From Candidatus Schekmanbacteria bacterium RIFCSPLOWO2_02_FULL_38_14 (GTDB lineage Bacteria > Schekmanbacteria > GWA2-38-11), in the NCBI GenBank assembly GCA_001790855.1, contig MGDH01000035.1, forward strand, positions 297 to 26,708: a DNA stretch of 26,412 nucleotides, written 5' to 3'. The translations under genes and the position numbers were made by a program. The notes under the pieces were generated by a model that did not search any database, was not told the origin of the DNA, and saw only the letters and a program-made list of their open reading frames with translations. Of the stretch, positions 1 through 7,654 are shown piece by piece. How positions within the stretch are numbered: the first letter of the stretch is position 1; each line of letters opens with the position of its first letter.

Positions 1-197
1 CCGGTCATAAAAATTAGTAAGTTTTGAGGCGAGAGTGGGCCAGTGTGTGAATCCGTTTCATCCCTCAGAATCTTTGCTCCGATGCCGCTTCCCCCGATGA
101 ATAAATCTGCATCTCTTGAATTCAGCTCCTTTACAGATACTTCATTTTTAGATAAATTAACCCAGAGGAGTTTGCCTGTATAGCCTTTAAATTTCAT
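1..197 (-). CDS. aor: Aldehyde:ferredoxin oxidoreductase family, N-terminal part only
   Basis: Partial gene; the 3' end lies beyond the left window edge. The 65 visible codons start with ATG at 197 and read MKFKGYTGKLLWVNLSKNE, then a GGSGIGAKIL stretch and SPQNLLIFMTG at the edge. This matches the start of the AOR N-terminal domain (MKGYTGKLL..DL, GGRGLGAKLL, GPENKLIFATGP). The family are tungsten enzymes with a pterin cofactor and a 4Fe-4S cluster that oxidise aldehydes to acids with ferredoxin in the cytoplasm; the Fe-S cysteines would lie outside the window. Substrate type cannot be decided from this fragment. There is no Shine-Dalgarno, and a good promoter ends only 8 bases before the ATG, so the mRNA may be leaderless. 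Family call is firm, subfamily is not. Confidence 0.85.
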   Translation of the reverse strand, partial: MKFKGYTGKLLWVNLSKNEVSVKELNSRDADLFIGGSGIGAKILRDETDSHTGPLSPQNLLIFMT

Positions 198-205
198 AAT
201 ATTAA

Positions 206-233
206 TTTATAAAGCAAATTGTTTTCTTTTCAA
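206..233 (-). promoter_or_regulatory. Sigma70-like promoter of the aor gene
   Basis: On the minus strand TTGAAA (233-228) and TATAAA (211-206) are separated by 16 bases. The predicted transcription start, 6-8 bases after the -10 box, falls at about 198-200, on or next to the ATG at 197. Confidence 0.5.
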
Positions 234-245
234 GAGAAATATTTA

Positions 246-275
246 TTGTGGTTTTAAGAGTTCTAATAATATAAA
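246..275 (+). promoter_or_regulatory. Possible promoter of chrA
   Basis: TTGTGG (246-251), 18-base spacer, TATAAA (270-275). The repeat at 298-356 would lie in the transcribed leader. The match is moderate, but it is the only reasonable candidate between the divergent aor and chrA genes. Confidence 0.3.
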
Positions 276-297
276 TAAAATTTGGGGAAAATTTTTC

Positions 298-356
298 GCA
301 GGCTAAAGCCTGCGGCTACAATGATATAATTAATGTAGCCGCACACTTTAGTGTGC
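298..356. repeat. Cruciform-like palindromic repeat ahead of chrA
   Basis: Three nested hairpins. The outer arms TGCGGCTACA (311-320) and TGTAGCCGCA (334-343) are exact complements. On either side are small hairpins GCAGGC-TAAA-GCCTGC (298-313) and GCACAC-TTTA-GTGTGC (341-356). This is the design of a short palindromic mobile repeat. It contains the GTG at 353 that opens the longest chrA frame, which argues against that GTG as a start. Confidence 0.7.
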
Positions 357-394
357 GTTTTTCATCTCAGAGCATTTTTTATGAAGGTAAGATT

Positions 395-1597
395 TTGATT
401 GTAAAGGGTGAGTCAATAGAAAGAAATGTCAGTCTAAAAGAGATCTTCTTTTCTTTCTTAAAACTTGGTGCAACCGCTTATGGCGGACCTGCCATGGTAG
501 CCAATATCAAAGATATGGCTGTTGGAGAAAAAAAATGGATTTCAGAGAAAGAGTTTTTGGAGGGAATAGCTCTCTGCCAGATAATACCCGGAGCTACTGC
601 TTTTCAGGCTGCTTCGTATGTGGGATATAAGCTGAGAGGGATTAAAGGTGCTGTAGCTGCGGCTTTTGCTTTTACTTTCCCTGCTTTTCTTTTAATGCTC
701 GTTCTCTCATCAGCTTATTTTTCATTGAGGAATATTGATATTTTCCAGACAGCTTTCATTGGCATGAGAGCTATAGTGGTAGGCATTATAGTTAATGCAA
801 CTCTTAATATTGGAAGGTCAGCCGTTGATAACTGGAAGGGGTTTTTGCTGTCGCTGCTGGCATTCTGGTTGTTTTTCTACAAGGTAAACATACTCTGGGT
901 AATTTTCATTTCTGCCGTTATTGGGATTTTTTTTTATTATTCAAAAGAGACAACCAACAAAGAACAAAAACAGCTTATTTCTGAAAGCATTGATGGCAAG
1001 AAAAATAAATTTTTTTTATCAGCCTCCATTATTGCCGGCTTTGTAGTGGTATTGATTTTCTTCTGGTGTATAAAATATATTTCTCCTGTCACATCAAAAC
1101 TGTGTTTTGTTTTAATGAAGATAAATGTTGTTGCATTTGGAGGCGCATATTCAAGCTTGCCTCTTTTTCAGGCTGAAGTTGTAGATAAATACGGATGGGT
1201 GAGTACAAAGGAGTTCATAGATGGAATTGCAATGGGTCAGATTACTCCGGGACCGATTATGATAACTGCAACCTTTATTGGATATAAGGTTTATGGATTG
1301 GCTGGAGCTGTGTTGGCTACAATTGCCATGTTTGCTCCAAGCTTTGCTCTTCTGATGTTTCTTTCCCTTCAGTATGAACGCTTTAGGAATTTTAGATTTT
1401 TTCAGCCAATGGTAAAAGGGATACTCTCATCTTTTGTTGGAATGCTTGGGCTGATGGTTTATTATTTTGGCAAGGAAGCCATAGTTGATTTGAAGACTCT
1501 TGTGATGACCATTGCTTCTGCGGTTCTTATATATTTTAATGTAGAGTTGTTTTATATAATTCCAGTGGGGATATTGATTTCCATTGTGTTGTTTTAA
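395..1597 (+). CDS. chrA: Chromate transporter ChrA, two-domain (long) form
   Basis: Inner-membrane CHR-family protein; characterised members export chromate. Both halves of the duplicated domain are present: N-half GATAYGGPAM, EKKWISEKEFLEGIALCQ, IIPGATAF; C-half VVAFGGAYSSLPLF, GWVSTKEFIDGIAMGQ, ITPGPIMI. At about 400 residues it has the usual length of fused ChrA. The open frame extends to a GTG at 353, but that lies inside a palindromic repeat. I prefer the TTG at 395, preceded by AAGGT about 6 bases upstream and giving an N-terminus close to the VSLKEIF start common in the family. The TTG is not certain. Stand-alone gene; divergent from aor and convergent with cadA. Sulfate or another oxyanion is also possible as substrate. 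Confidence 0.88.
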   Translation: MIVKGESIERNVSLKEIFFSFLKLGATAYGGPAMVANIKDMAVGEKKWISEKEFLEGIALCQIIPGATAFQAASYVGYKLRGIKGAVAAAFAFTFPAFLLMLVLSSAYFSLRNIDIFQTAFIGMRAIVVGIIVNATLNIGRSAVDNWKGFLLSLLAFWLFFYKVNILWVIFISAVIGIFFYYSKETTNKEQKQLISESIDGKKNKFFLSASIIAGFVVVLIFFWCIKYISPVTSKLCFVLMKINVVAFGGAYSSLPLFQAEVVDKYGWVSTKEFIDGIAMGQITPGPIMITATFIGYKVYGLAGAVLATIAMFAPSFALLMFLSLQYERFRNFRFFQPMVKGILSSFVGMLGLMVYYFGKEAIVDLKTLVMTIASAVLIYFNVELFYIIPVGILISIVLF

Positions 1598-1637
1598 TGT
1601 CCTTTACCACTTGGGATTACAGCCTGTTCACAGGCTG

Positions 1638-1820
1638 ACCGAGAATTCCCTTTTGTCATTGCGAGCGACCCCTTCGACATGCTCAGGGTAAACTCCGGGA
1701 GCGTGGCAATCTCATTATTTTCAAATGGATTCTGAGATTGCGGAGCCTGTTCCGAGCCAATGAGATTGCTTCGCTATCGCTCGCAATGACAGGCGAAGGA
1801 ATCTTGCTCCTCGCAATGAC
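1638..1820. repeat. Repeat family A copy 1 (GTCATTGCGAG...CTCGCAATGAC), compound
   Basis: The 305-base gap between chrA and cadA is mostly this repeat. It opens with GTCATTGCGAG at 1655 and ends with the inverse CTCGCAATGAC at 1790, with an inner GAGATTGC/GCAATCTC inversion. A second end copy, TCCTCGCAATGAC, closes at 1820. The outer flank 1638-1665 is an exact 28-base inverse of 5148-5175 on the far side of cadCA. The rest of the gap holds a hairpin at 1845-1869 (CTGTTTCT/AGAAACAG) without a clear U-run. No gene seen. Confidence 0.85.
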
Positions 1821-1902
1821 CATTCTCAGTCACCCTGTTCAGGTCTGTTTCTACAATGAGCAGAAACAGGCTTCTTAAACCTGTCAATATTAAACTTTAA
1901 TG

Positions 1903-4590
1903 CTAATGCTTGCCGCAGCAGTTACTTCCTTCGGTATGCTCGTGATGTTCGTGTTCGTCATGGTCATGGTTACCATCACAGCAATCCCCTTCGTGGACGT
2001 GCTCATGCCTGGCACCTTCTTCTTCTTTTTCCCCAAACCTTAGAAGCCTCATTCCATTTGCTATGACAACAAGAGATGTTCCTGTATCTGCAATTACAGC
2101 CATCCAGAGATTGGCTAAGCCTGCGAATGTCATTCCAATAAAAACCGCTTTTACAATCAGGGAAAGAACAATATTACTTTTTATAATTCCAAGAGTCTTC
2201 CTGCTCAGCTGTATAGTATAACTCAGCTTTGACAAATCATCAGCCATAAGTGCGATATCAGCAGTTTCAAGGGCTATATCTGTTCCGGCAACTCCCATTG
2301 AAAATCCAACTGACGCTGTTGCAAGCGCCGGAGCATCATTTACTCCGTCTCCAACCATTCCAACCTTGCCATATCTGCTGATAAGACTTTTGATGACGCT
2401 CACCTTGTCCTGTGGTAGCAGTTCTGCTTCATATTCGTCTACATTCAACTCGCTGGCAATGGCTTTTGCAGTATTTTCATTGTCTCCAGTAAGCATCACT
2501 ATTTTCTTAACTCCAACATTCTTAATTTCTTTCAGGGCATTTTTGCTTATATCCCTTGCTTTATCAGCAAGCGCTATTAATCCCATTACTTTGTCTTTCT
2601 TTGCGACAATTAAAGCAGTTTTTCCCTGAAACTGGAGGTCCTTGATTTTTTCAAGAGAGCCGTTAAGAGGGATGTCAAGCTCTTTTATGAATCTGAGGTT
2701 TCCAATAAAGAAAGTCTCACCTTTTATTTTTGCCTGAGCTCCTTTGCCGGGATGGGAGAGAAACTCATCGGCTTTTTCAATCCTGACAGATATTTTCTTT
2801 GCGTGTTTTACAATTGTTCTTGCAACAGGATGCTCTGACTTTTCCTCTATTGATGCTCCTGCGGAAAGGATTTCATTATTTGAATATCTGTCCAGAGGAA
2901 TTATGTCTGTTACCTCTGCATGTCCCTTTGTGAGTGTTCCGGTTTTATCAAAGGCTATGACAGATAGAGCGCCTGCTTCCTCAAGGAATGCACCGCCTTT
3001 TATCAGGACACCATTTTTTGAAGCAGAGCAGATTGCAGATACAATTGCAACAGGAGTAGAGATGACCAAGGCACAGGGGCATGAAATTACAAGAAGTACC
3101 AGCGCCTTGTAAAACCACGGAGAAAAGGGTTCACCGAGAAAGAGTGGCGGTACAGCCGTTACAGCTATTGCCAGCAAAATTACAAAAGGAGTGTAATATT
3201 TTGCAAATTTATCAACAAATACCTGCGAAGGAGCCTTCTGCGCTTGTGCTTCTTCAACTAAATGGATTATTTTTGAAATAGTGTTGTCCTTGTAAAGCCT
3301 GGTAACTTTTATTTCAAGAGCTCCCCTTTCATTTATGCTTCCTGCATAAACCTCATCTCCGGTATACTTATCAACAGGCATAGATTCGCCTGTAATCGGA
3401 GATTCGTTAACTGATGATTCCCCTCTTATTACAACGCCATCCATTGATATTTTTTCCCCGGGTTTTACAACTATCACGTCATCTACTTTTATCTTTGATA
3501 CAGGCAGCCTGACTAATGAGCCGTTTTGTTTCAGGGATGCTTCTTTTGGAGAAAGGTCAATTAGCGCTTTTATAGCATTTCTTGTTTTGTCCATTGTGTA
3601 GCTCTGGAGGGTATTGCCAAGAGAGAAGAGAAACACTACCATTGCGCCTTCCTCCCATTCCCCTATAGCTGCAGCGCCAACTGCGGCAAGACCCATGAGA
3701 AAATTCATATCAAGAGACAAGGCTTTCAGGGAATAGAACCCGCTGCGTGCCACATAAAAGCCTCCAACAGCAATTGAAAGGGCAAAAAACAGAATACTAA
3801 AAAAACCAAAGAACAAAGATGAGCCGTAGCCCAAAATGATCAGTATTCCTGAGATAAGAGTAAGAAGCCTTCTTTTATCTTTTTTAAGGAATGATGGTTT
3901 GTCCATCAAATCGTCTGCTACAGTTTTAAGTCTTGCCTTGTATCCTGCCTCATCAACAATTTTAATAACTTCATTTATGATATCATCTCTTGCTTCATGG
4001 CGTATAACCATTTCTGCTGAATTAAAATTGACAAGAGTTTCTTTAATCCCTCTGAGTTTGCTGATTCTCCTTTCAAGCTTTGAAGCGCAGTCAGGGCAGT
4101 CCATACCGCTTATCTGGAATATAGACCTATCCTCTCCGATTTCTTCTCCAATATCTTTTATGCTGTATCCGAGATGCTGGATAGTGGTGGAAATTTCTGA
4201 AATGGTTACAACCTCAGACTCAAACTCAACCCACATTTTTCCCGATGCATAGTTAACTGAAACCCAGGCGACTCCCTCAAGGTGCGAGATTGATTTTTCA
4301 AGCTTTGATGCGCAGTCAGGACAGTCAAGCCCTTCAAGCGTCACAGATTCATGTTTATACTGCTTTTCAAGATGTATGCCGATTTCTCTTGTTTTTTCCT
4401 CTATCTTTTCAAGAGAAATAAAATTCGGGTCATATTTTATTTCCATTTTATTGCTGTTTTTCTCAATTGCAAGTTCAACTACACCGCGCAGCGCTGACAG
4501 TTTTTCTCTGAGCCTTTCAATACATAATTCACAGCCGTTGCTCTCAGGCAAGAGAACAGGCAAATCTATAACTTTAATGTTAAGTTTCAT
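1903..4590 (-). CDS. cadA: Zn/Cd/Pb-type P1B ATPase (CadA/ZntA)
   Basis: ATP-driven efflux of soft divalent metals across the inner membrane. The 895 residues show three N-terminal HMA domains: the first with a degenerate GCELC (C20, C23), then LDCPDC (C90, C93) and MDCPDC (C165, C168). Next come TGES (400-403), SCPCAL in the transport helix (CPC 504-506), DKTGT with the phosphorylated D548, HP (587-588), TGDN (701) and GDGVNDAP (747-754). K814 and DTGTS (D835) in the last helices are the pair expected in the P1B-2 Zn/Cd/Pb subgroup. The C-terminal tail (862-895) has ten His and four Cys in two CC pairs. It lies 20 bases after cadC with a GGAG ribosome site, so the two genes form an operon controlled by the upstream operator. 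Confidence 0.95.
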   Translation of the reverse strand: MKLNIKVIDLPVLLPESNGCELCIERLREKLSALRGVVELAIEKNSNKMEIKYDPNFISLEKIEEKTREIGIHLEKQYKHESVTLEGLDCPDCASKLEKSISHLEGVAWVSVNYASGKMWVEFESEVVTISEISTTIQHLGYSIKDIGEEIGEDRSIFQISGMDCPDCASKLERRISKLRGIKETLVNFNSAEMVIRHEARDDIINEVIKIVDEAGYKARLKTVADDLMDKPSFLKKDKRRLLTLISGILIILGYGSSLFFGFFSILFFALSIAVGGFYVARSGFYSLKALSLDMNFLMGLAAVGAAAIGEWEEGAMVVFLFSLGNTLQSYTMDKTRNAIKALIDLSPKEASLKQNGSLVRLPVSKIKVDDVIVVKPGEKISMDGVVIRGESSVNESPITGESMPVDKYTGDEVYAGSINERGALEIKVTRLYKDNTISKIIHLVEEAQAQKAPSQVFVDKFAKYYTPFVILLAIAVTAVPPLFLGEPFSPWFYKALVLLVISCPCALVISTPVAIVSAICSASKNGVLIKGGAFLEEAGALSVIAFDKTGTLTKGHAEVTDIIPLDRYSNNEILSAGASIEEKSEHPVARTIVKHAKKISVRIEKADEFLSHPGKGAQAKIKGETFFIGNLRFIKELDIPLNGSLEKIKDLQFQGKTALIVAKKDKVMGLIALADKARDISKNALKEIKNVGVKKIVMLTGDNENTAKAIASELNVDEYEAELLPQDKVSVIKSLISRYGKVGMVGDGVNDAPALATASVGFSMGVAGTDIALETADIALMADDLSKLSYTIQLSRKTLGIIKSNIVLSLIVKAVFIGMTFAGLANLWMAVIADTGTSLVVIANGMRLLRFGEKEEEGARHEHVHEGDCCDGNHDHDEHEHHEHTEGSNCCGKH

Positions 4591-4610
4591 CAGATTTTCT
4601 CCATAGAAAA

Positions 4611-4973
4611 CTACTTATGCCTGACGTGATCCAAACCTTCTTTAAAAAGCTTTACTATATGTTCATCATCAAGGGAGTAGTAGACTATCCTTCCGTTTTT
4701 TCTCGGCTTAACCAGCCTTAGTGACCTGAGAAACCTTAGCTGGTGTGATATGGCTGATGAGCTTATATTAAGCAGCGTAGATAAATCGCACACACAGAGT
4801 TCGGTTTTTGACAGGACATATAAAATTTTTATACGTGTTGAGTCACCAAGCGCCTTGAAGGTTTCTGCAAGGTCAAGGGTCAAGGAATCTTCAAGCATCT
4901 TCTTTGACAGCTTTTCAACCTTATCCCTGTCAATAATATGAGAACCGCAAAATATGTTTTTCTTTTTGACCAT
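4611..4973 (-). CDS. cadC: ArsR/SmtB-family metal-sensing repressor, CadC-like
   Basis: Winged-helix repressor expected to leave DNA when Cd, Pb or Zn binds. I start it at ATG 4973 (120 residues). The TTG at 4994 of the longer frame lies inside the operator palindrome and would add an unlikely LIYYFF leader. ELCVCD supplies C60 and C62 of the CadC metal site. The N-terminal NIFC gives C9, equivalent to the second N-terminal Cys of CadC, while the first is Lys-Asn here. The second site at the C-terminal helix is also present: D103, H105, H116, with H119 where SmtB/CadC have Glu. SSSAISHQLRFLRSLRLV is the recognition helix and YYSL the wing. First gene of a cadC-cadA operon and probably autoregulated. 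Confidence 0.93.
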   Translation of the reverse strand: MVKKKNIFCGSHIIDRDKVEKLSKKMLEDSLTLDLAETFKALGDSTRIKILYVLSKTELCVCDLSTLLNISSSAISHQLRFLRSLRLVKPRKNGRIVYYSLDDEHIVKLFKEGLDHVRHK

Positions 4974-4982
4974 AAAAAAATA

Positions 4983-5031
4983 ATATATGAGCAATTGTTC
5001 AACTATTCATATATATTATATATTTTGTCAA
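4983..5031 (-). promoter_or_regulatory. cadCA promoter with ArsR/SmtB-type operator
   Basis: TTGACA lies on the minus strand at 5031-5026. Downstream is a 32-base imperfect palindrome (4983-5014) with perfect 8-base outer arms ATATATGA/TCATATAT and 12 of 16 paired positions in all. This resembles the AT-rich 12-2-12 sites of SmtB and CadC. A -10 box is not clean; TATGAA at 5011-5006 gives a 14-base spacer and GAATAG at 5008-5003 a 17-base one. Either way the operator covers the -10 region and the start site, so a bound repressor would block polymerase. Confidence 0.75.
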
Positions 5032-5070
5032 GAAAATTTTTGGAGGTTGCTGAAAAAGTTCCTATTCGGT

Positions 5071-5175
5071 GTCATTGCGAGGAGCGACAGCGACGTGGCA
5101 ATCTCATCTTTTAGCTGACAACTTTTTAATGAGATTGCTTCGCTTTGCTCGCAATGACAAAAGGGAATTCTCGGT
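5071..5175. repeat. Repeat family A copy 2
   Basis: Starts GTCATTGCGAG (5071) and ends CTCGCAATGAC (5158), with a GCAATCTC/GAGATTGC inner inversion and a divergent centre. The tail 5148-5175 is the exact reverse complement of 1638-1665. It occupies most of the gap between cadC and the YkgJ-like gene; the remainder (5176-5323) shows no gene or clear signal. Confidence 0.85.
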
Positions 5176-5323
5176 AAGCCTGTAAAGGTCTGTTTCTACA
5201 GGTAAGAATACCCCGCCTATTGGAATTGCTGTAATGACAATACAAAAAGCTTTAAATATTCTGATAATTTATTTGTGGATTTTGTGAGGAATTCTTGTGT
5301 AAATTGAGATATGATTTATGTGC

Positions 5324-5638
5324 TTAATTTATGAAATAGTACCCGCATTTAAAGTCAACATCAGCAAGGTCTCTTTTATCTATTGGAAAACAGGTACAGG
5401 CTTTTGTTCTTCCGTGGTTGTATATCCTGCAAAATATTTCTCCATTTTTTCTTTTGAGAAGAGGGCATTTTATGCTTAAGTCACAGCATTTACCGCATTG
5501 AAGGCATGTTCCCCTTCTTTTAGCAAGCTGTTGGTTCACATATTTCGTATTAAAGTTGCATAAAAAATAACGCCTTGTTGTTCCTTTGAAGAGGCGTGCC
5601 TTATGAAATATATGTTTTACTCTTTCAACTGATGCCAA
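5324..5638 (-). CDS. Small Cys-rich protein, YkgJ/UPF0153-like
   Basis: Cysteine-rich cytoplasmic protein of about 104 residues with the family signature CLQCGKCC (C48, C51, C54, C55 counted from the TTG at 5647), further Cys at 61, 73, 84, 86 and 101, and the CRIYNHGRTKACTCFP segment typical of the zinc/iron-chelating CxxCxxCC family. The frame could begin at TTG 5647, but that codon directly abuts the AGGAGG ribosome site. TTG 5638, nine bases after it, is the better start. The family probably binds a metal or Fe-S cluster; the reaction is unknown. It has its own strong promoter and no partner gene. Confidence 0.75.
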   Translation of the reverse strand: MASVERVKHIFHKARLFKGTTRRYFLCNFNTKYVNQQLAKRRGTCLQCGKCCDLSIKCPLLKRKNGEIFCRIYNHGRTKACTCFPIDKRDLADVDFKCGYYFIN

Positions 5639-5686
5639 TTCCTTCAACCTCCTTTTATTAAAGCATTAAAACCAAAATTACTTACT

Positions 5687-5715
5687 TATATAAAGTCATA
5701 AATAGATTTTGTCAA
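5687..5715 (-). promoter_or_regulatory. Promoter of the YkgJ-like gene
   Basis: TTGACA (5715-5710), 17-base spacer, TATATA (5692-5687) on the minus strand: near-consensus sigma70 promoter with a leader of about 40 bases to the AGGAGG site and TTG start. Confidence 0.7.
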
Positions 5716-5743
5716 GATTATTACCCATTTTCCTCTAACCCAC

Positions 5744-5771
5744 TTGACAATTTATTTCAGAAATGTACATT
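5744..5771 (+). promoter_or_regulatory. Possible promoter of the ATP-grasp/GNAT pair
   Basis: TTGACA (5744-5749), 16-base spacer, TACATT (5766-5771). If real, repeat A copy 3 would be transcribed in a leader of about 165 bases. Confidence 0.35.
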
Positions 5772-5830
5772 TATAAATTTGTCGCAAATCTTAACAGGTT
5801 TTAGCAGGCGATAGAAAAACTTGCAAGATT

Positions 5831-5923
5831 GTCATTGCGAGCAAAGCGAAGCAATCTCGATAATAACTGACAGCTATCAGCTAAAACTGAGATTGCCACG
5901 TCGCTGTTGCTCCTCGCAATGAC
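5831..5923. repeat. Repeat family A copy 3
   Basis: A compact 93-base copy with GTCATTGCGAG and CTCGCAATGAC ends, inner GCAATCTC and GAGATTGC arms, and an AT-rich centre that is itself inverted (ACTGACAGCTATCAGCT). It lies 20 bases before the ATP-grasp start codon. Apart from the promoters, nothing else is seen in the gap 5648-5943. Confidence 0.85.
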
Positions 5924-5943
5924 ATAGAATAGGCATTTTTTAT

Positions 5944-6957
5944 ATGAATGTACTGGTTCTCTATAACTATTCTGATAAGCAGGAAACTCTGGAAAAAGAT
6001 TATTCAGAAGAAGCAGTTAAGGAGTGTGCTTTTTCTGTCAGAAAGGCACTTGAATGTTTTAATCATCAGGTCATAATGTTTACGCTTATGGATACTACTG
6101 ATAGCCTGAAGTCTATGATTGAACTGTTGGCAAAAGGCAATATTGATATTATATTTAACCTCTGCGAGGGTTTTGGCTGGGATAGTACAATGGAGCATAA
6201 TATTGCAGGAATCTTTGAACTGCTAAATATTAAATTTACAGGCTCCGGCTCATTCACTCTTGCTTCTTGTCTTAACAAGGGAAGAACCAAGGAGGTCCTG
6301 ACATTTTACGGAATAAGAACCCCCAACTTCCAGACGCTTTTTTCTCCTCATAATAAGATAAAAAAGGAACTTACTCTTCCGCTGATTATTAAGCCATTGA
6401 TGGAGGACGCAAGCGTTGGCATACGGAACAACTCTGTCATATATGAGGCTTCAGAAATTGAAAAAATGGTTTCTCTCTTTTTTGAAAGATACAAAAAGTC
6501 TGCATTGGTTGAAGAGTATATTGACGGGCGTGAATTCAATGTGGCTGTTATGGGCAATTCTGAGTTGGAAGTCCTTCCGGTTTCAGAGATTGATTTTTCA
6601 GGATTACCTAAGGAAATGAACAGAATCTGTACTTATGAAAGCAAATGGGATTATGAAAGCATTGCATTTCGGAGAACTCCTCCGGTATGCCCTGCAAAAA
6701 TTGATTCAGGACTTGAGGAAGAGATAAAAGAGGTAGCCATTAAAACCTATAGGGCTATGGAATGCAGCGATTATGCAAGAGTTGATATGCGTTTGTCAAA
6801 TGACGGGAAGTTATATGTTCTCGAGGCAAACCCGAATCCTGACCTTTCAACTGATGCCGGTTTTTCAAACATTGCAAAAGCATCCGGTATGAGTTATGAA
6901 ACGCTCATATTGAAAATTTTGGAGATTGCTCTTATGAGGTATAAAAGCAAGCAATAA
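5944..6957 (+). CDS. ATP-grasp ligase of the D-Ala-D-Ala ligase superfamily
   Basis: 337 residues with the D-Ala-D-Ala ligase fold order: FNLCEG (71-76), where the family has the substrate loop; GSGSFTLASCLNKGRTKEVL (100-119); the ATP-binding PLIIKP lysine K150; the EDASVGI loop (154-160); VEEYIDGREF (189-198); YARVDMR (277-283) and LEANPNPDL (293-301) with the metal-binding Glu and Asn. It should activate a carboxylate as an acyl-phosphate and join it to an amine. Divergence from classical Ddl around the substrate loop and the adjacent GNAT gene suggest a specialised role rather than the housekeeping Ddl. The ribosome site is weak. A GNAT gene follows 21 bases downstream, so co-transcription is likely. 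Confidence 0.8.
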   Translation: MNVLVLYNYSDKQETLEKDYSEEAVKECAFSVRKALECFNHQVIMFTLMDTTDSLKSMIELLAKGNIDIIFNLCEGFGWDSTMEHNIAGIFELLNIKFTGSGSFTLASCLNKGRTKEVLTFYGIRTPNFQTLFSPHNKIKKELTLPLIIKPLMEDASVGIRNNSVIYEASEIEKMVSLFFERYKKSALVEEYIDGREFNVAVMGNSELEVLPVSEIDFSGLPKEMNRICTYESKWDYESIAFRRTPPVCPAKIDSGLEEEIKEVAIKTYRAMECSDYARVDMRLSNDGKLYVLEANPNPDLSTDAGFSNIAKASGMSYETLILKILEIALMRYKSKQ

Positions 6958-6978
6958 GGAAGCCAAAGAAAATTTTTT

Positions 6979-7455
6979 ATGGGTTGTATAATAAGAGAAA
7001 TTGAAAAGAAGGATATTCCGGATATTGAAACTATTTTAGAAACTTCAAACAGTTTCAGCTCAGAGGAAATTCAATGTGCCCTTGAAATGATATATACGAC
7101 TCTTGCAAGCCAGAATGACTACAGGTTTCTTTGCTGTGAAAAAAACAACAGGGTTGTCGGATATACCTGTTATGGTCCCATACCCCTTACTCAGGGGACT
7201 TTTGATTTATACTGGATTTGCGTTAACCAGGAATTTCAGAAACACGGAGTTGGAAAAAGACTTTTGCATGAGACAGAAAATAAAATTATAAACAGCAACG
7301 GAAGGCTTGTTGTTATTGAAACATCATCAGACGAAAAATATCGGTCAGCCATTAAATTCTATAAAAAGAATAACTTTTCTGTTGCCTCAGTAATAAAAGA
7401 CTTTTACCGTGACGGAGAGGATAAGATAATTTTTATAAAAAATGTTAAGGTGTGA
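6979..7455 (+). CDS. GNAT-family N-acetyltransferase
   Basis: 158-residue GNAT fold. The acetyl-CoA pyrophosphate loop QKHGVGKRLL sits at 87-96 after the beta4 strand LYWICVN, and the C-terminal part has the usual RSAIKFYKKNNF motif of the last helix and strand. It transfers an acyl group from CoA to an amine; the acceptor is not predictable from sequence. It directly follows the ATP-grasp gene, with only a distant AAGGA (18 bases) as ribosome site. The pair may make and acylate the same small peptide or amino-acid product; that link is inference from adjacency only. Confidence 0.82.
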   Translation: MGCIIREIEKKDIPDIETILETSNSFSSEEIQCALEMIYTTLASQNDYRFLCCEKNNRVVGYTCYGPIPLTQGTFDLYWICVNQEFQKHGVGKRLLHETENKIINSNGRLVVIETSSDEKYRSAIKFYKKNNFSVASVIKDFYRDGEDKIIFIKNVKV

Positions 7456-7467
7456 ATAAATAAGGTA

Positions 7468-7496
7468 TTGACAGGCAATATATGCAATGGTATTAG
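7468..7496 (+). promoter_or_regulatory. Promoter of the large activator gene
   Basis: TTGACA (7468-7473), exactly 17 bases, TATTAG (7491-7496). This leaves a leader of about 150 bases with no obvious RNA fold, ending in AAAGGAGG (7637-7644) ten bases before the ATG. Confidence 0.55.
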
Positions 7497-7654
7497 CAGG
7501 TTATGGAAAGAAGGTTATTTATTAGTCCTCAGGGTATCCAGTCATAAAATTAGTCCAATATATTGCAATTAGAATTTGCTTTAGTAAATGAAAAAAGAAA
7601 TAAGCCGTTTTTAGTGATGCAGTAGTCTTTATTTGGAAAGGAGGCATTATTTTT

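Noticed and set aside
353-394. GTG at 353 as chrA start
   Set aside because: It lies in the arm of a palindromic repeat and adds residues not typical of ChrA; TTG 395 with an AAGGT upstream fits better.
1845-1869. Hairpin CTGTTTCT/AGAAACAG as a terminator of cadA
   Set aside because: No U-run follows on the minus strand, and related sequence recurs near 5187-5200, so it looks like part of a repeat.
2366-4606. Several plus-strand open frames inside cadA
   Set aside because: They are antisense shadows of a clearly coding gene, with no ribosome sites and no recognisable domains.
7503-7634. Leader of the giant activator gene as a structured RNA
   Set aside because: No stable nested stems or known motif found by eye.
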